Below are positions 46,025 to 57,181 of a stretch of DNA of 64,000 nucleotides, one piece after another; position 1 is the stretch's first letter, and each line of letters begins with the position of its first letter. The DNA comes from Pinus tabuliformis (lineage: Eukaryota; Streptophyta; Pinopsida; Pinales; Pinaceae): the NCBI GenBank assembly GCA_031772625.1, contig CM062817.1, positions 891,174,184 to 891,238,183 of the forward strand, read 5' to 3'. The position numbers and the translations under genes were made by a program. The notes under the pieces are model-generated. The model ran no database searches and was not told the origin of the DNA. It saw only the letters and a program-made list of their open reading frames with translations.

Positions 46025-46653
46025 TATAGCTTGTCCACTTTTCAGGTAGGTGAAGGTATGTTGTTTTCTAATCTTTAATCATGTAATTCCTTAAATGATG
46101 AAATTGTGATTTTGGAAAATCCCTCACCACATTTATATTCCCTTTCTCATTTTCCAAAAACTGAAAACACCTTTAGTTGAGGGGAAGGGATATCAATTCA
46201 TATTCACATGTTACATTTCATTTCATCCTAACCAACATATTTTTCCCAATCAACTATTATTGAATTTTGATTCCAAAAGTTTATATATTTTTCAATGATC
46301 AATTAATAAACAAATTAAATGGATGACAGCCACAATGGGGCCTTAAAAAGGAATTCTCAATGTTTTCAAGTATTTTGATGCAACAAAAATAAGAAAAGGG
46401 TTGCAACACAAGAACCAATACTCATAATTTTTTTGTTGTCACACAAGAACCAACCATAAAAATATGTTGCAATCAAATGTCTTTCAAAGTACACTTTGCA
46501 AAGAGAATAAAGTTATCAAATGATATGATTATGCAAAGTTAAAAGAGAATCAATACAAAGCCAAAGTTCATATAGAAGAAAAACATTTCAAGAAGATCAA
46601 CTGATGATTAAGAGAATCAATGCTAAGTTGCATGAGGACATGCAACATCTTCA

Positions 46654-46665
46654 GTTGGGGGGGAA
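46654..46665 (+). promoter_or_regulatory. Polypurine tract of L
   Basis: GTTGGGGGGGAA directly before the 3' LTR. Confidence 0.8.
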
Positions 46666-47940
46666 TGTTGGGCCTCCAAAATGTCATCATATTTTACACT
46701 CATTTCCATCATTTTACCATATTTCGAAACTCTTTACCTTATTCTGTAGCTCCATAACCCTACATTAATAACCATTTTCATGATCATATGGGTTTATCAT
46801 TATTATTTTCCAAGTAATTTATTTTAATCATTTGACGAGAATTTATGGTTAAATATTATGAAATTAACTTGTTTTCATATATATCTAAAAGTGGTATGAG
46901 TTTTATGATATTGTATGCCTATTTGAAGATTCTAGAAGGGTCCTATTTGGCCATTCAACCACAAATTCTAATTTCAATTCCAACTCATGAAGATTTGTGG
47001 AATATTTGTAGAAGATTTGGATCATTGACTAAGCACATTCAAAGGACAAGAATCATGGATTTTTTGATATGTCTCCTATCAAAACTAGGAACGAACTTCA
47101 AGAGGATTTGTATCTCATATTTTTAGGTGATTGGTTGTAACCAAGAGATAAATGTGGATCTAGGAGGGATTTGTGGATCTATATTTATTGATTAGTTATC
47201 TTAATTTTTTGTATAAATAGGAGTGCATCCTTCATACAAAGGAGTTCCATACAAGAGATGTAATTTTTAAAGTGAAGATAGAAAGGAAGAGAGTTTAATT
47301 ATTGTAATATCTTTGGAACTTTCTCCAACTTCATTTTATGGAATACATGCTGCTGCTTTGATCTCCAAGCTTTAATAATTGTTCGGTGTGATTTCTGAGG
47401 AGTGGAGGGCCCCCATCAACCGCAGCCTGTGCACCTCTTTCCTTTGTTGTAAATATTTATGTTATTTCATTTATGCAAGTTTAGTTTAGTTTCCTTTATG
47501 TTATTTTGATTATATGTTTTATATTGTTAAGATTGATTTAATTTCCTTATATTTGGATTGGATTGGATTTCATTATTGTTGTTTTGTTAAGATTGATTTA
47601 ATTTCCTTATGTTTGGATTGGATTGGAACACTAGTAATCTCATTGGCTACTAGACTAAATTAATTTTTTTCATTTCATAGCTTAGATTAGATTTTTTTGT
47701 TTTCATAGAGCTAGTCTTTGAGAGAGAAATTGATTGAGAGGGAACATGCTTGAGAGAGAACGTGTGCACTTGCTTTTCATTTTCTTCCATTATTTTCTTT
47801 GTAATTAGTTTCAAGTTTCTTGCATTAGATTAATCTATTCTGAGAAATAATCACCTAGTACATGTATATCTCATTAGTTCACGAATGTCGGGTTGACAAT
47901 TTAATGACAGAGATTTACCTCACAATTAAATCACCCAACA
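46666..47940 (+). repeat. 3' LTR of L
   Basis: 1275 bp, starting TGTTGGGCCTCC and ending CACCCAACA. It matches the left LTR throughout, apart from small indels such as the extra cgcagcctgtgcacc near 47420. Confidence 0.88.
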
Positions 47941-50900
47941 CATATGAACAAAACATATACCACAAACATCTAAAGAATAGTCTTAAAATATTCACGATAC
48001 ATGCATGAAAATGTGTTGGCTCAACAAGCTTCTGATTATTAGGTGAAAGATCCAAGTATACAGTTACAATGGTGAGCCACTAGCTCTGATAGTGGAACAT
48101 TAAGTCACTCCTTGCTTCTCCAAAGGATGATATTCTCTCCTATTCTAAGCCAAAGAAGACAAGGCTAGCTCTTGAAAGTCTATGACTCCAAAAATCCATT
48201 TGCTTGAGTTATGAGGTTTCTTTTATAACAAGAGGAATGACCTTCCATATCCCCTATGACTCTTTATTAGTATGAAGTATTTATGCAGGTGAGAGAAAAT
48301 CATTTCATTTACATTATAGGTGACTTATAACCCTAACAACAAAACATGGTTGTGTCTATGCTTCATATCTGCAACAACGTGTTAGAAAAACCCTACAGAA
48401 AAATATGGCATGCAAATAGAAACATATAACAACAGAAATATAAGTTCAACAACCCAATGGAGAATCTGAAATATCAATTTTATTAATCAATAATAATACA
48501 CATGGTGAGGAGTGATTACAGAATTGGGTTTGTAGATCCCCCTCCATGGCATGGGTCTTTCTTGACCTTGCGCTTCAACAATGTGTTTCTCTCTCTCAAT
48601 TTGTGGTATTGAATGTATATCCAAGAAAACAAAAAATCTTGAACTCAAGTGGGAGCTCAAATGTTATGAGATGATAATAGAGATGATGAAAATGGTCATG
48701 GTGAAAAATGGAGAGAAAACCCTCTATTTATAAAAAAATATTGAGGTAGATTGAGAATTAGAAAATAATAAAATATTATTGATTAAATCAAAATCTAGCC
48801 ACTGTGAATATTTTATTATATTTTTTGGGAGCAAAGAATATTCAAAATGGTCAAATATATTTATTTAGAAGTGGTTAAAGTGATTTATTAATCACTTTGT
48901 GAGGATTAAGACAAATATGAATTTAAAATAATTATTAAATAATCATTTAACAATTATCTCATAAGGAAAATAAGGGGATAAATATGGAATAATAAATAAA
49001 TAATGATTTATATAATTATTCCAAGGAGATTAAGTCAAAAGTGATAAGAAATAATCATCAAATAATTATTTCTGGAGAATATTAAATAAATAATGGTTTA
49101 TTTAATTATTCTTATGAGGTGTTTTGATTTTAATGAGAAAAAATTTAGGAAATTGGTTCACTAAATTATTTCCAATGGTGAAAGTGGGTTTTACCATGGT
49201 AGACCTCATCCTACATGGTGTATTTCGATCAACCTAGTAATAAATGGCTAGGTGGACATTTTTTGGGTGATAACACTCTTGAGTTACCCTCATGACTCTT
49301 GGACTTCTAATGTGACCTTTGGACTTCTATATGACTTTTGGACTTTTCCTAAAGACTCTTTATTCCATATATGACTATGTGATGTTTCATATTCCACATA
49401 TGACTCTTGGACTTTCACACATTAAATTTTATGCTTCCCATTTGATAATTACATCATTACATCCACAAATGATGTGGTAAGACACATGGACATACATGAC
49501 ATTGTGATGGCACTAGTACAAGTCCAACTTGACAGTGATGACATGGACTCCATGATGAAGTGGAAATGCCAAGCTTCTCTTCCTACTACTTTGTCTTCAA
49601 TCTTCATGAGAGGTGTGTTCAGTACTTCATTTCATGAAAGATATACTTTGTTCTTCATCTTCACCCTCCAAAGGGATGAATGATATGGAATCTTTATATG
49701 GTCCTGATTTTAGTCTTTTGTCATAAACTATGGTCCCTTCATCTTCTTGCTTTCATTTTTTTTTGTAGTCTTCATCAGTGTCACCTTGCATGGTCTCCTT
49801 GTCATCTTTGTTAAACATCATCTTATAATGTCAAGATAAAGTACTTGTAATTGAAATTCACCCATGACAAGAAGCCATCAGTTTGAAAAACCGCTAATCT
49901 AACTCTCTTCATGAAATCCACTGATTGGCCTAAAACTAACTATTGGACAGAGAGGAAGGCTCAGGGATTGCACAGTGTGTAGTTCCAGAGGCCAAGAGTG
50001 ATGTACTAATGCTTATTATTGCGCGATGTGCAACACTGGAGGCCCATGAGACAAGACTGTGCAGTTGAGGGTCACAGTGAGGCAGGTTTTCCCATTGTAA
50101 CTACGCAATGTGTAGTTCAGGAGAGAGAGAGGGATAAAGAATTATGTAGTTGTGTGGTTCAGGAAGGCAAGAATACACACTCTTGAGCTTGCAACTATTC
50201 AATGCACAAAAGGATACTTAATGGGAGGTAGAAGTGTGTAGTTCTGTGGAGAAAGAGGCAATCCTTGAGCACTATGACTATGCAGTGCATAGCCCTTGGA
50301 GGCAATGACTATGCATTGCATAGTTCCAAGAGGTAGGATAGGTTGACTAAGGCTTGATACTGTACAATGCACAGTTCAGGGAGGCAAACCGAAAAGGGAT
50401 CAATTGTAGAAAATGACTAAGTGTGGGATCGGAGATCAGAGAGATTGGACCATAGCATGACTTGAACATGATCACACACTTATAGATGATCAACCACTCT
50501 AAAATGAAGCCTTTATCAACATGTCCTCATTGAAACAATGAAAAAACAACACTTACCTCCAAGTGTGACACTTAAGATCCACTTTGCGATGACAGTGACG
50601 ACAATAGTGAAACAATTCTCAATAATTGGGGAATGTGTCTAATGCATATATTTATGATGGATGGAACACAGAAGTAAAAGAGAATGCATCATAACTTCCC
50701 TTCAAGAAGGTACAAATGACTCCCTTTAACTAGATGTGACATTTCCCTAACCACAAGACAACACTTGCGAAAGTAAGAAAAAATTTCAAATGACACTTGT
50801 AAAGGCTTAAATAAAGTGAAAGCGGCACATGCTAGAGCGAAGATAACATGAAAATGAAACTTGTTAAAGTGAAAGCAAGAAAATATGACAGTTTCAAATG

Positions 50901-51332
50901 TGAAAGTGACACTTGTGAAAAAAAAGGTGCATCAGAGCAACAGTTGAGAAAATTGAATGAAATAGAAGTACAATTATAATCGAAGTGAGAAAGATTGTCA
51001 ATGGAGAGTGCACACTAAATTTCGTTGTATACTCCATAGTGCATTGTGATTATGGATTTTGTGGTCTCTATCACTATTGATTGCATAAGCCTTACCTTCA
51101 AGAGTTTCGCGGTGCCTATCTAAGCATGAACATAAAGGCGTGTGTTTGTGAATTCATCGAAGACAGAGCATGTGTGAGCAATTGACTTTGACACTTAGAA
51201 GAAGACTTAACACTTTGAAAAAAATTAGATGACCATGAAGTTACCATGGAATGGTAGATTGCAAGATCCTCAGTAGGCTCCAAAATTCAAGTGTAAGCAA
51301 AATTTTGGAGGGTGTTTTTCGCAGTGACAACA
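47941..51332 (-). mobile_element. 5' LTR of H, U3-side part
   Basis: Continues from 41155. Two TATA-like boxes on the minus strand (TTATAAAAG near 48220 and TATAAATAGAGGG near 48719-48735) fit promoter function. The last 0.94 kb (50395-51332) matches the truncated 3' LTR at 35975-36926. Taken together the LTR would be about 3.8 kb. Alternative: the region is a mosaic of several LTR fragments, because only the terminal 0.94 kb has a partner here. A short ORF at 49474-49683 shows no motif. Confidence 0.45.
49940..50390. repeat. Irregular minisatellite with palindromic core
   Basis: Recurrent blocks of about 40-60 bp share agttc-ggaggcaa and a palindromic core such as actatgcattgcatagt or actgtacaatgcacagt. 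About eight degenerate copies are visible. Confidence 0.7.
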
Positions 51333-52416
51333 ACAATGTTGGATAGTAAACAAGCCAAACACCAAGCCTTGGAAACTGAAATGGAAGGTATGATCAATAA
51401 CTAGTTTGTTTCAATTTTGATCGATCCTAGATCTAATTTTAGTTCCATAAGTCCACAAGTTGCAGGAAAGTGTGCATTGCAAAGCATAACCCATGACAAG
51501 TCATGGTTGGTCTAGCTTGTCATGGGGACTAAGAAACTACTTGAACGTGTGGGAAATTCATGCCCAGTTGTGCTAAATAGCATGCCCATGACTAATATCT
51601 AAACCCATTACCATTGGGATCATATGACATGTTGGTTGAGATGGAATAGCTAGCAGTCCACAGAACTAAGGTCGACTGCTACAACAAGTCAACAAAATGT
51701 CTCAATGGAGAAGGAGAAAATACTACATTACAAGGAAAGAAAAATTCATGACAATTTGAAAAATCATTGCATTGTAATTGAAGAGGTGCAATAGGAAGGG
51801 GTGTGAATTGTTTGTTGTTCAAGTGACTAGCGAATCAGAGGTCGATAAGGACAAAGTCAAAGAGCACCCAAAAATAACACAATTTATTGAAGTGTTCCCT
51901 GAAGAGATCCCAGGACTACTGCTAAGGAGGGAAATTGACTTTTCAATTGAATTACTACTGGGATCAGCTCTAGTATCTAAAGCCCCATACCGAATGAGTA
52001 AACCAGAGTTTATAGACCTAAAACTACAATTGAAAGAGATGTTGGACAAAGGATACATTAGATATAGTGTATCACCCTAGGGAGCACCTATGCTATCTGT
52101 AAAGATGAAGGATGACACATTAAGGTTGCGTATATGCTATAGACAACTCAATAAATCCACAATCAATAACAGATATCCTCTATCAAGGATTGATGATCTA
52201 TTTGACCTGTTAAGAGGAGTTGTGGTCTTCTCAAATATTTATTTGAGGTCTGGATACCATCAGGTATACAACAAAGATGAACATATTTACAAAACGACAT
52301 TCAAAACCACGTATGGGCACCATGATTTTGTAATTGTGTCATTTGGTCTCACAAAGGGCCTAACAACATTCATGTGTTTAATGAATAATGTTTTAAGTCC
52401 ATATTTATACAAGTTT
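51333..52416 (+). pseudogene. Y pol: protease and RT of another gypsy element
   Basis: Plus-strand fragments. Protease relic I-L-I-D-P-R-S-N-F-S-S-I-S-P-Q near 51414 (D-P-G-A in intact relatives). Then 51778-52080: F-P-E-E-I-P-G-L-L, A-P-Y-R-M-S-K-P-E and L-D-K-G-Y-I-R-Y-S-V-S-P, ending in TAG. Then 52090-52416: L-R-I-C-Y-R-Q-L-N-K and F-S-N-I-Y-L-R-S-G-Y-H-Q-V, in which the RT catalytic Asp (F-S-K-I-D-L-R-S-G-Y-H) is Tyr. It breaks off at the F LTR just before the Y-x-D-D box. This protease differs from that of G, so it is not the missing half of G. Confidence 0.8.
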
Positions 52417-53796
52417 TGTAATGTCCCCATCTACTTATGAGACATAAGGGGAATATTCTGCTAGCCTAATTAAGTTCTCGTAGCTAGGACAGGAAAATTA
52501 ATCAAGGGAACACCATTCGACTAGGAGAAAACATTATAAAATCTAAGTGGGGAAAAATGGGACATGGGTCCTAGGCTAACAGAAAATCACTTTTAAATTA
52601 TAAATTTAGAAAACCCACTAAAATGAATTTATTAAAATAAAAGGTAAAAATGTGATAAAAGAGTAAAGGAGTTATGTGAGTTATAAACAAGGGAAATGAG
52701 GAGTATCTCCTCATTCTTGCATTTGATCACTTGAAAAATAGATTTTGGAGACCTCTTGAGAAAGAGACAAGGGTTTTTGGAAACCCTGATTCGAGTTGCT
52801 AGTTTTTGTGTTGAAATTATACACAAAAGATAGTATTGGAGCAAGATCACTCAAATTCCAACATTGCACTTCATTATTGATGGATAAGAATGCATTGGCA
52901 TAAATGGAGTGAGTTTAAATAAGTTATCAGTTGATTTTATAACTTGATCTTTGATATTCTCTATTTTCTGCAACAAATCAAGTTTATTCCTAATCTCTGA
53001 GGCCATTTACTTGAGGAGACAAGCTAATACTAGGAGGCTAAGTTTGATAAAAGAAGGGACCAAGTTCTAAGCTACACATGGGTAGAGTTATTGCTATTTT
53101 CTTGCTGCAGTTTTGGGTCAATTTTTATTTTTTTTTATTGGGTAGAAAAAATCTCTCTTCTTTACTGGATGAGATTCCTTGCATTTCTGGGCATATTTGT
53201 CATTTAACATAATCTAAGTTGTTTATATTTAAGAGGCATAGGGTCAAGTGCCACTTTTTTATCCAAGTTGATTGCTAAAATTCTTGAAGGGATGACTGAT
53301 ATTAAGGCCGAATTTCTAAGTATGTTCATGGAAGTTGAGCATCTCATTGAACGGTGTTGAGTTGCTTACTGTCTAGAGGTTGAGTTATTTACCTTCAAAT
53401 TCTGAGTTGGATTGTTATTTATAAGGAGTAAATATATGTGTTATGCATACCATATTTGAATGCTATAGTTATGTGGTTGTCACCGTTGAAGGAAGCTCTT
53501 TTTTTTGGTAATTTTTTGAGTTCATGCAAGAGGGAAATCAGAGACATATTTTTGTTGCAAGTCATTATCCATGGTATGTAAATTTTCTAAGTTTAATATA
53601 AATTGTATATTGTTGTTTGAAGTATCTTCCTAGCTTCTATTTGGACTGTGCACACTTGTTTTAAATTAAATATAAAATAAATACACTTATAACCATATGC
53701 ATGGAAACTGTTTGATAAAGAATCTCAGTAAAAAATTCAGACAAACTCAGAAATTTTATTGGGCGTTTTGAGATATTCCTAGGGGGATATCTTACA
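52417..53796 (+). mobile_element. 5' LTR of gypsy element F
   Basis: 1380 bp from TGTAATGTCCCC to ATCTTACA, immediately followed by a primer site. The start resembles the G LTR. The 3' LTR is not in the window. Confidence 0.75.
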
Positions 53797-53797
53797 G

Positions 53798-53810
53798 TGG
53801 TATCAAAGCA
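53798..53810 (+). promoter_or_regulatory. Primer-binding site of F (initiator-Met type)
   Basis: TGGTATCAAAGCA; one change from the common TGGTATCAGAGC. Confidence 0.8.
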
Positions 53811-54109
53811 TGGTCTTGGATAGCTATGTGGTTTAAGGGGTATTTTATCACAATAATTGATGATTTTTTAAGACCACCCATACATCACCTATAAGAGACA
53901 CTTCAAGGTCAGATAACCCACTCCAATTTCAAAGGAATAAGAAATTCATGAAGCATAAGAAGAAGAATAACTACCATTTGAGAAGGGTGGGGCAGTCATG
54001 GGAGATAAGAAGACCTAAGATATACCATCTTGGTTAGCATCCTAAATGATTTAGCCAAGGGCTAGAAGGTGATGATGGAGCTAATTAGGGAAATTAGCCA
54101 ATAACACAT

Positions 54110-54954
54110 TAGGGGAACAAATGAATCATGATCTCATCAACGATGAAGGATCTAACAGTGGAGAAGGAAATTAAGCATGTGCAACCATGCAAAGCCACCC
54201 ACACATATATAAAAATACACCTAGACCCACTACTCCCCAATTTTTAGATGAGACAACAACAGGCCAAATAGTGCAAGTTGATGAGGATGAGCCTTTTAGG
54301 GCATATTTGGAGGAGTATAGAAGGCAACGGAAATAATTTCAAGTTACCATGACTTTCACTAACTTCTACAACCCAAAAAGTAAAAAAAATCCTAAGGGAG
54401 CCAGGAGGGCTATGATACATAATCAATAACTACAAAATACATTAGGGAAAGTGATCATCCCAAGCTTTGATGGGTCCTCGAAATGTTCAACTAAATTGTG
54501 GGTCCAAGATCTACACATATTTCCAGCTTCATTAGATGACAAAGATAAATTCCATTAATTTTGATACTTTACATTTGGATGGTGAGGCTCATGAGTGGTG
54601 GTACCATGGGTTAGTGACTTTGGGTCATGCCAAGATAACCTCATACTATGACTTTACACAAAATCTCATTGAACACTTTAACAAGAAGGAATGGGAGATT
54701 CATTTCAGAGAGTTGGCATAGCTCAAGTAGACTGGCAGTCCAAAGGCATATTTCTAAGATTTTTAGAGGTTGGGAGTGATTGTCACAGATATATTTGAAG
54801 CATGATTAATGATGTTTCTTTTTCATGGGTCATATGTACCTCTCTATGGTTGGGTTAAGCCTTATAGCCTGCCACTCTACAGGATCTAGTTGGTAGAGCT
54901 AGATACATGCAGGATGCTTTTCCTAGGAGTAGGTTTCCTCCTAAACCATCCCTT
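54110..54954 (+). pseudogene. Gag of F, first part
   Basis: The plus strand reads a decayed gag. 54536-54721 contains L-H-L-D-G-E-A-H-E-W-W-Y-H-G-L-V-T-L-G-H, and the stretch before the composite reads A-R-Y-M-Q-D-A-F-P-R-S-R-F. The frame resumes at 60382 (K-P-S-L-P-Q-N-K-K) after removal of the composite and one CCCTT. Several stops lie in between. Confidence 0.8.
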
Positions 54955-55145
54955 TGTTGGGTATATGACCAAAGTCCCACATTGACTAGAAGTGGGGAGG
55001 ATCATGGATATATAAGGATGGACAAATATCTCCATTAGTGTGAGGCCTTTTGGGGTAAAGCCCAAAAACAAATCCATGAGGGCTTAGGCCCAAAGTGGAC
55101 AATATCATACCATTGTGGAGATATGTGGTGTCCAGAGTCCTAACA
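54955..55145 (+). repeat. Left 191-bp LTR (D1) of the composite
   Basis: TGTTGGGTATA...CCTAACA. TATATAAG at 55009-55016 is a possible core promoter. Confidence 0.92.
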
Positions 55146-55147
55146 AC

Positions 55148-55160
55148 TGGTATCAGAGCC
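55148..55160 (+). promoter_or_regulatory. First primer-binding site (initiator-Met)
   Basis: TGGTATCAGAGCC, two bases after D1. Confidence 0.92.
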
Positions 55161-55210
55161 AAGTTCTATTTGGCTGATAAACTCGCAAGAAAGAAGGGTT
55201 CCTAGTTCGA

Positions 55211-56018
55211 GTGGGAGCAATGGCGGAAGATGGTAAGTTTAGGGTCGAGAAATTTAACAGCCAAAACTTCTCGCTATGGAAGATGCAGATGGAAGATTAT
55301 CTGTATCAGAAAGATCTATACCTACCATTGGGTAGAAAAACAAAGATGCCGACGGGTATGAAAGACGAAGAATGGAACCTTCTCGATAGAAAGGCACTCG
55401 GAACAATACGGTTGTGCCTTGTTGCATCAGGCGCCTTCAACATTTCAAAGGAAACCACGACAGAGGGTTTGATGCAGACGTTGTCGAAACTATATGAAAA
55501 ACCCTCAGCCTCAAACAAGGTATTTCTTATGAAACGGTTATTTAATATGAATATGTCGGAAGGTGGATCTATTGCAAACCATTTAAATGATTTTAATACA
55601 GTTACAAGTCAGTTAAGTTCTGTAGGGGTAAAATTTGATGATGAAGTTAGATCTCTGTTATTCTTGTGCTCATTACCAGAAAGTTGGAATGGTTTGGTAA
55701 TGGCCATTAGTAACTCTGTTTCTGGATCTAGTACTTTGAAGATTGATGATGTTTTTGGTGCTATCATTAGCGAGGAAATGCGACAAAAAAGCTCCGGTGA
55801 GACATCGGGAAATGCTTTGTGTAGAGTCTAGAGGAAGAAAAATGGAAAGAGGAAAGAGCTTAGGATATCACAGTAAATCAAGGAAAGGCAGATCCAAGTC
55901 CAGATTGGGGATAGTGTGCTGGAAATGTGGAAAGAAAGGACACCTAAAGAAAGACTGTAGATCTCGGAAGGGAAAAGAAGAGATGCACAGCAAGAAAACA
56001 ATCATGAAGCAAATGTGA
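55211..56018 (+). pseudogene. Copia gag
   Basis: 55211-55831 encodes the UBN2-type gag (F-N-S-Q-N-F-S-L-W-K-M-Q-M-E-D-Y-L near the N terminus). The reading then leaves this frame near 55825 (a small deletion before S-R-G-R-K) and the zinc knuckle C-W-K-C-G-K-K-G-H-L-K-K-D-C is read in another frame at 55917-55958. The original frame returns near 55980 (N-N-H-E-A-N-V-T-G-E). The knuckle spacing C-x2-C-x4-H-x4-C is canonical. Two frameshifts make it non-functional. Confidence 0.88.
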
Positions 56019-57181
56019 CAGGTGAGGTGTTACAAGATGCTTTGATTCTTTCTTTCGAAAATATTACTGATTCCTGGGTGGTAGATTCAGGGGCTTCATT
56101 CCATGCCACACCTGATAAGAAATACTTTCATGACTATGTTCAAGGAGATTTTGGACAAGTTCGTTTGGGTGATGATAAACCCTGTAAAATCGTTGGAATG
56201 GGTAAGGTTCTTGTAAAACAGCAGAATGGAAACCAATGGCTATTAAAGGAGGTAAGGCATGTTCCAGATCTAAAGAAAAATCTGATTTCAACAGGGTAGT
56301 TAGGCGGTGAAGGTTGTGTGACAACTTTCACAGATAAAGCTTGGAAGGTCACCAAAGGAGCCCTGGTAATAGCAAAAGGTGAAAAGGTTGGTACATTGTA
56401 TTTGTGCAATGGTATTTCTAACTCTGTTAATGCTTTAACTTCCAAAGGAGCAGATGCAGCATTATGGCATCATAGGCTCGGAAACATGAGTGAAAAGGGG
56501 ATGAAGATTCTTCACTCAAGGAATTTGTTGCCGGGTTTGAAGAATGTTGATTTGGACTTCTGTGAGAATTGCATTTATGGAAAACAGAAGAGAGTCAGAT
56601 TTCTCAGAGTTAGGAAAGAAAAGAAGAATGAAAAATTAGAGCTTGTGCATACAGATGTATGGGGACCTGCTCAGGTATCATCTCTCGGTGGCTCTCGTTA
56701 TTATGTTACTTTTATTGATGATGCAACTAGAAAAACTTGGATTTATTGTATTAAGAATAAATCTTATGTATTTGATACTTTCAAGAAATGGAAAGCTTTG
56801 GTTGAGATTGAGATAAGAAAGAAATTGAAGTGTCTTAGATCAGATAATGGAGGTGAATATTGTAGCAAAGAGTTTGATAGGTATTGTTCAAAGCATGGAA
56901 TTCGCAGAGAGAAGACAGTTCCAAGAACACCACAAGAAAATGGTGTGTCAGAAAGGATGAACAGAACAATCATGGAGCGTGCAAGGTGCATGAGATTGCA
57001 TGCAGGATTGCCTTTACAGTTTTGGGAAGATGCTGTAGATACTGTTGTTTATCTAATAAACAGAGGGCCTTCAAGTTCCTTGGATGGTGGCGTTCCAGAG
57101 GAAGCATGGACAGGTAAAAAGGTAAACTACTCCTTTTTAAAGCCTTTTGGTTGTGAGACCTTTGTCCATATTGATAAATAA
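56019..57181 (+). pseudogene. Copia protease and integrase
   Basis: Same frame as gag. Protease W-V-V-D-S-G-A-S-F-H-A-T near 56080; a TAG at 56300 interrupts. Then the pre-integrase zinc finger (L-W-H-H-R-L-G-N-M ... C-E-N-C) and the integrase core: H-T-D-V-W-G-P, then R-S-D-N-G-G-E-Y, then P-Q-E-N-G-V-S-E-R-M-N, i.e. intact D, D and E. It ends at a TAA at 57179 that is one change from Lys. Confidence 0.9.

Larger units (their letters stand above)
43101..46653. other. Non-coding interior of L
   Basis: No gene. It contains a tandem repeat at 44350-44465 of a unit of about 26 bp, caaaattgacacaatccagtagttg, and a long TA repeat at 45952-46022. The rest is AT-rich. Confidence 0.7.
41156..47940 (+). 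mobile_element. Element L: non-autonomous LTR retrotransposon (LARD-like)
   Basis: LTRs 41156-42409 and 46666-47940 with TG...CA ends, a tRNA-Asp-like primer site at 42413-42430, a polypurine tract at 46654-46665 and a near target duplication (AATAT at 41151, CATAT at 47941). The 4.3-kb interior has no gag core or pol, only the tail ORF 42624-43100 and long AT-rich DNA. It must depend on another element, perhaps a relative of C that uses the same primer type. Confidence 0.85.

Noticed and set aside
35975..51332. The 0.94-kb direct repeats as complete LTRs of a separate element
   Set aside because: No primer site lies inside either repeat and flanks do not match; they fit better as the ends of a longer H LTR, though this is not proven.
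35491..52416. Y pol as the missing pol of G
   Set aside because: Both have their own protease relic, of different type (G-G-S-S-H-N-F versus D-P-R-S-N-F), so they are two elements.
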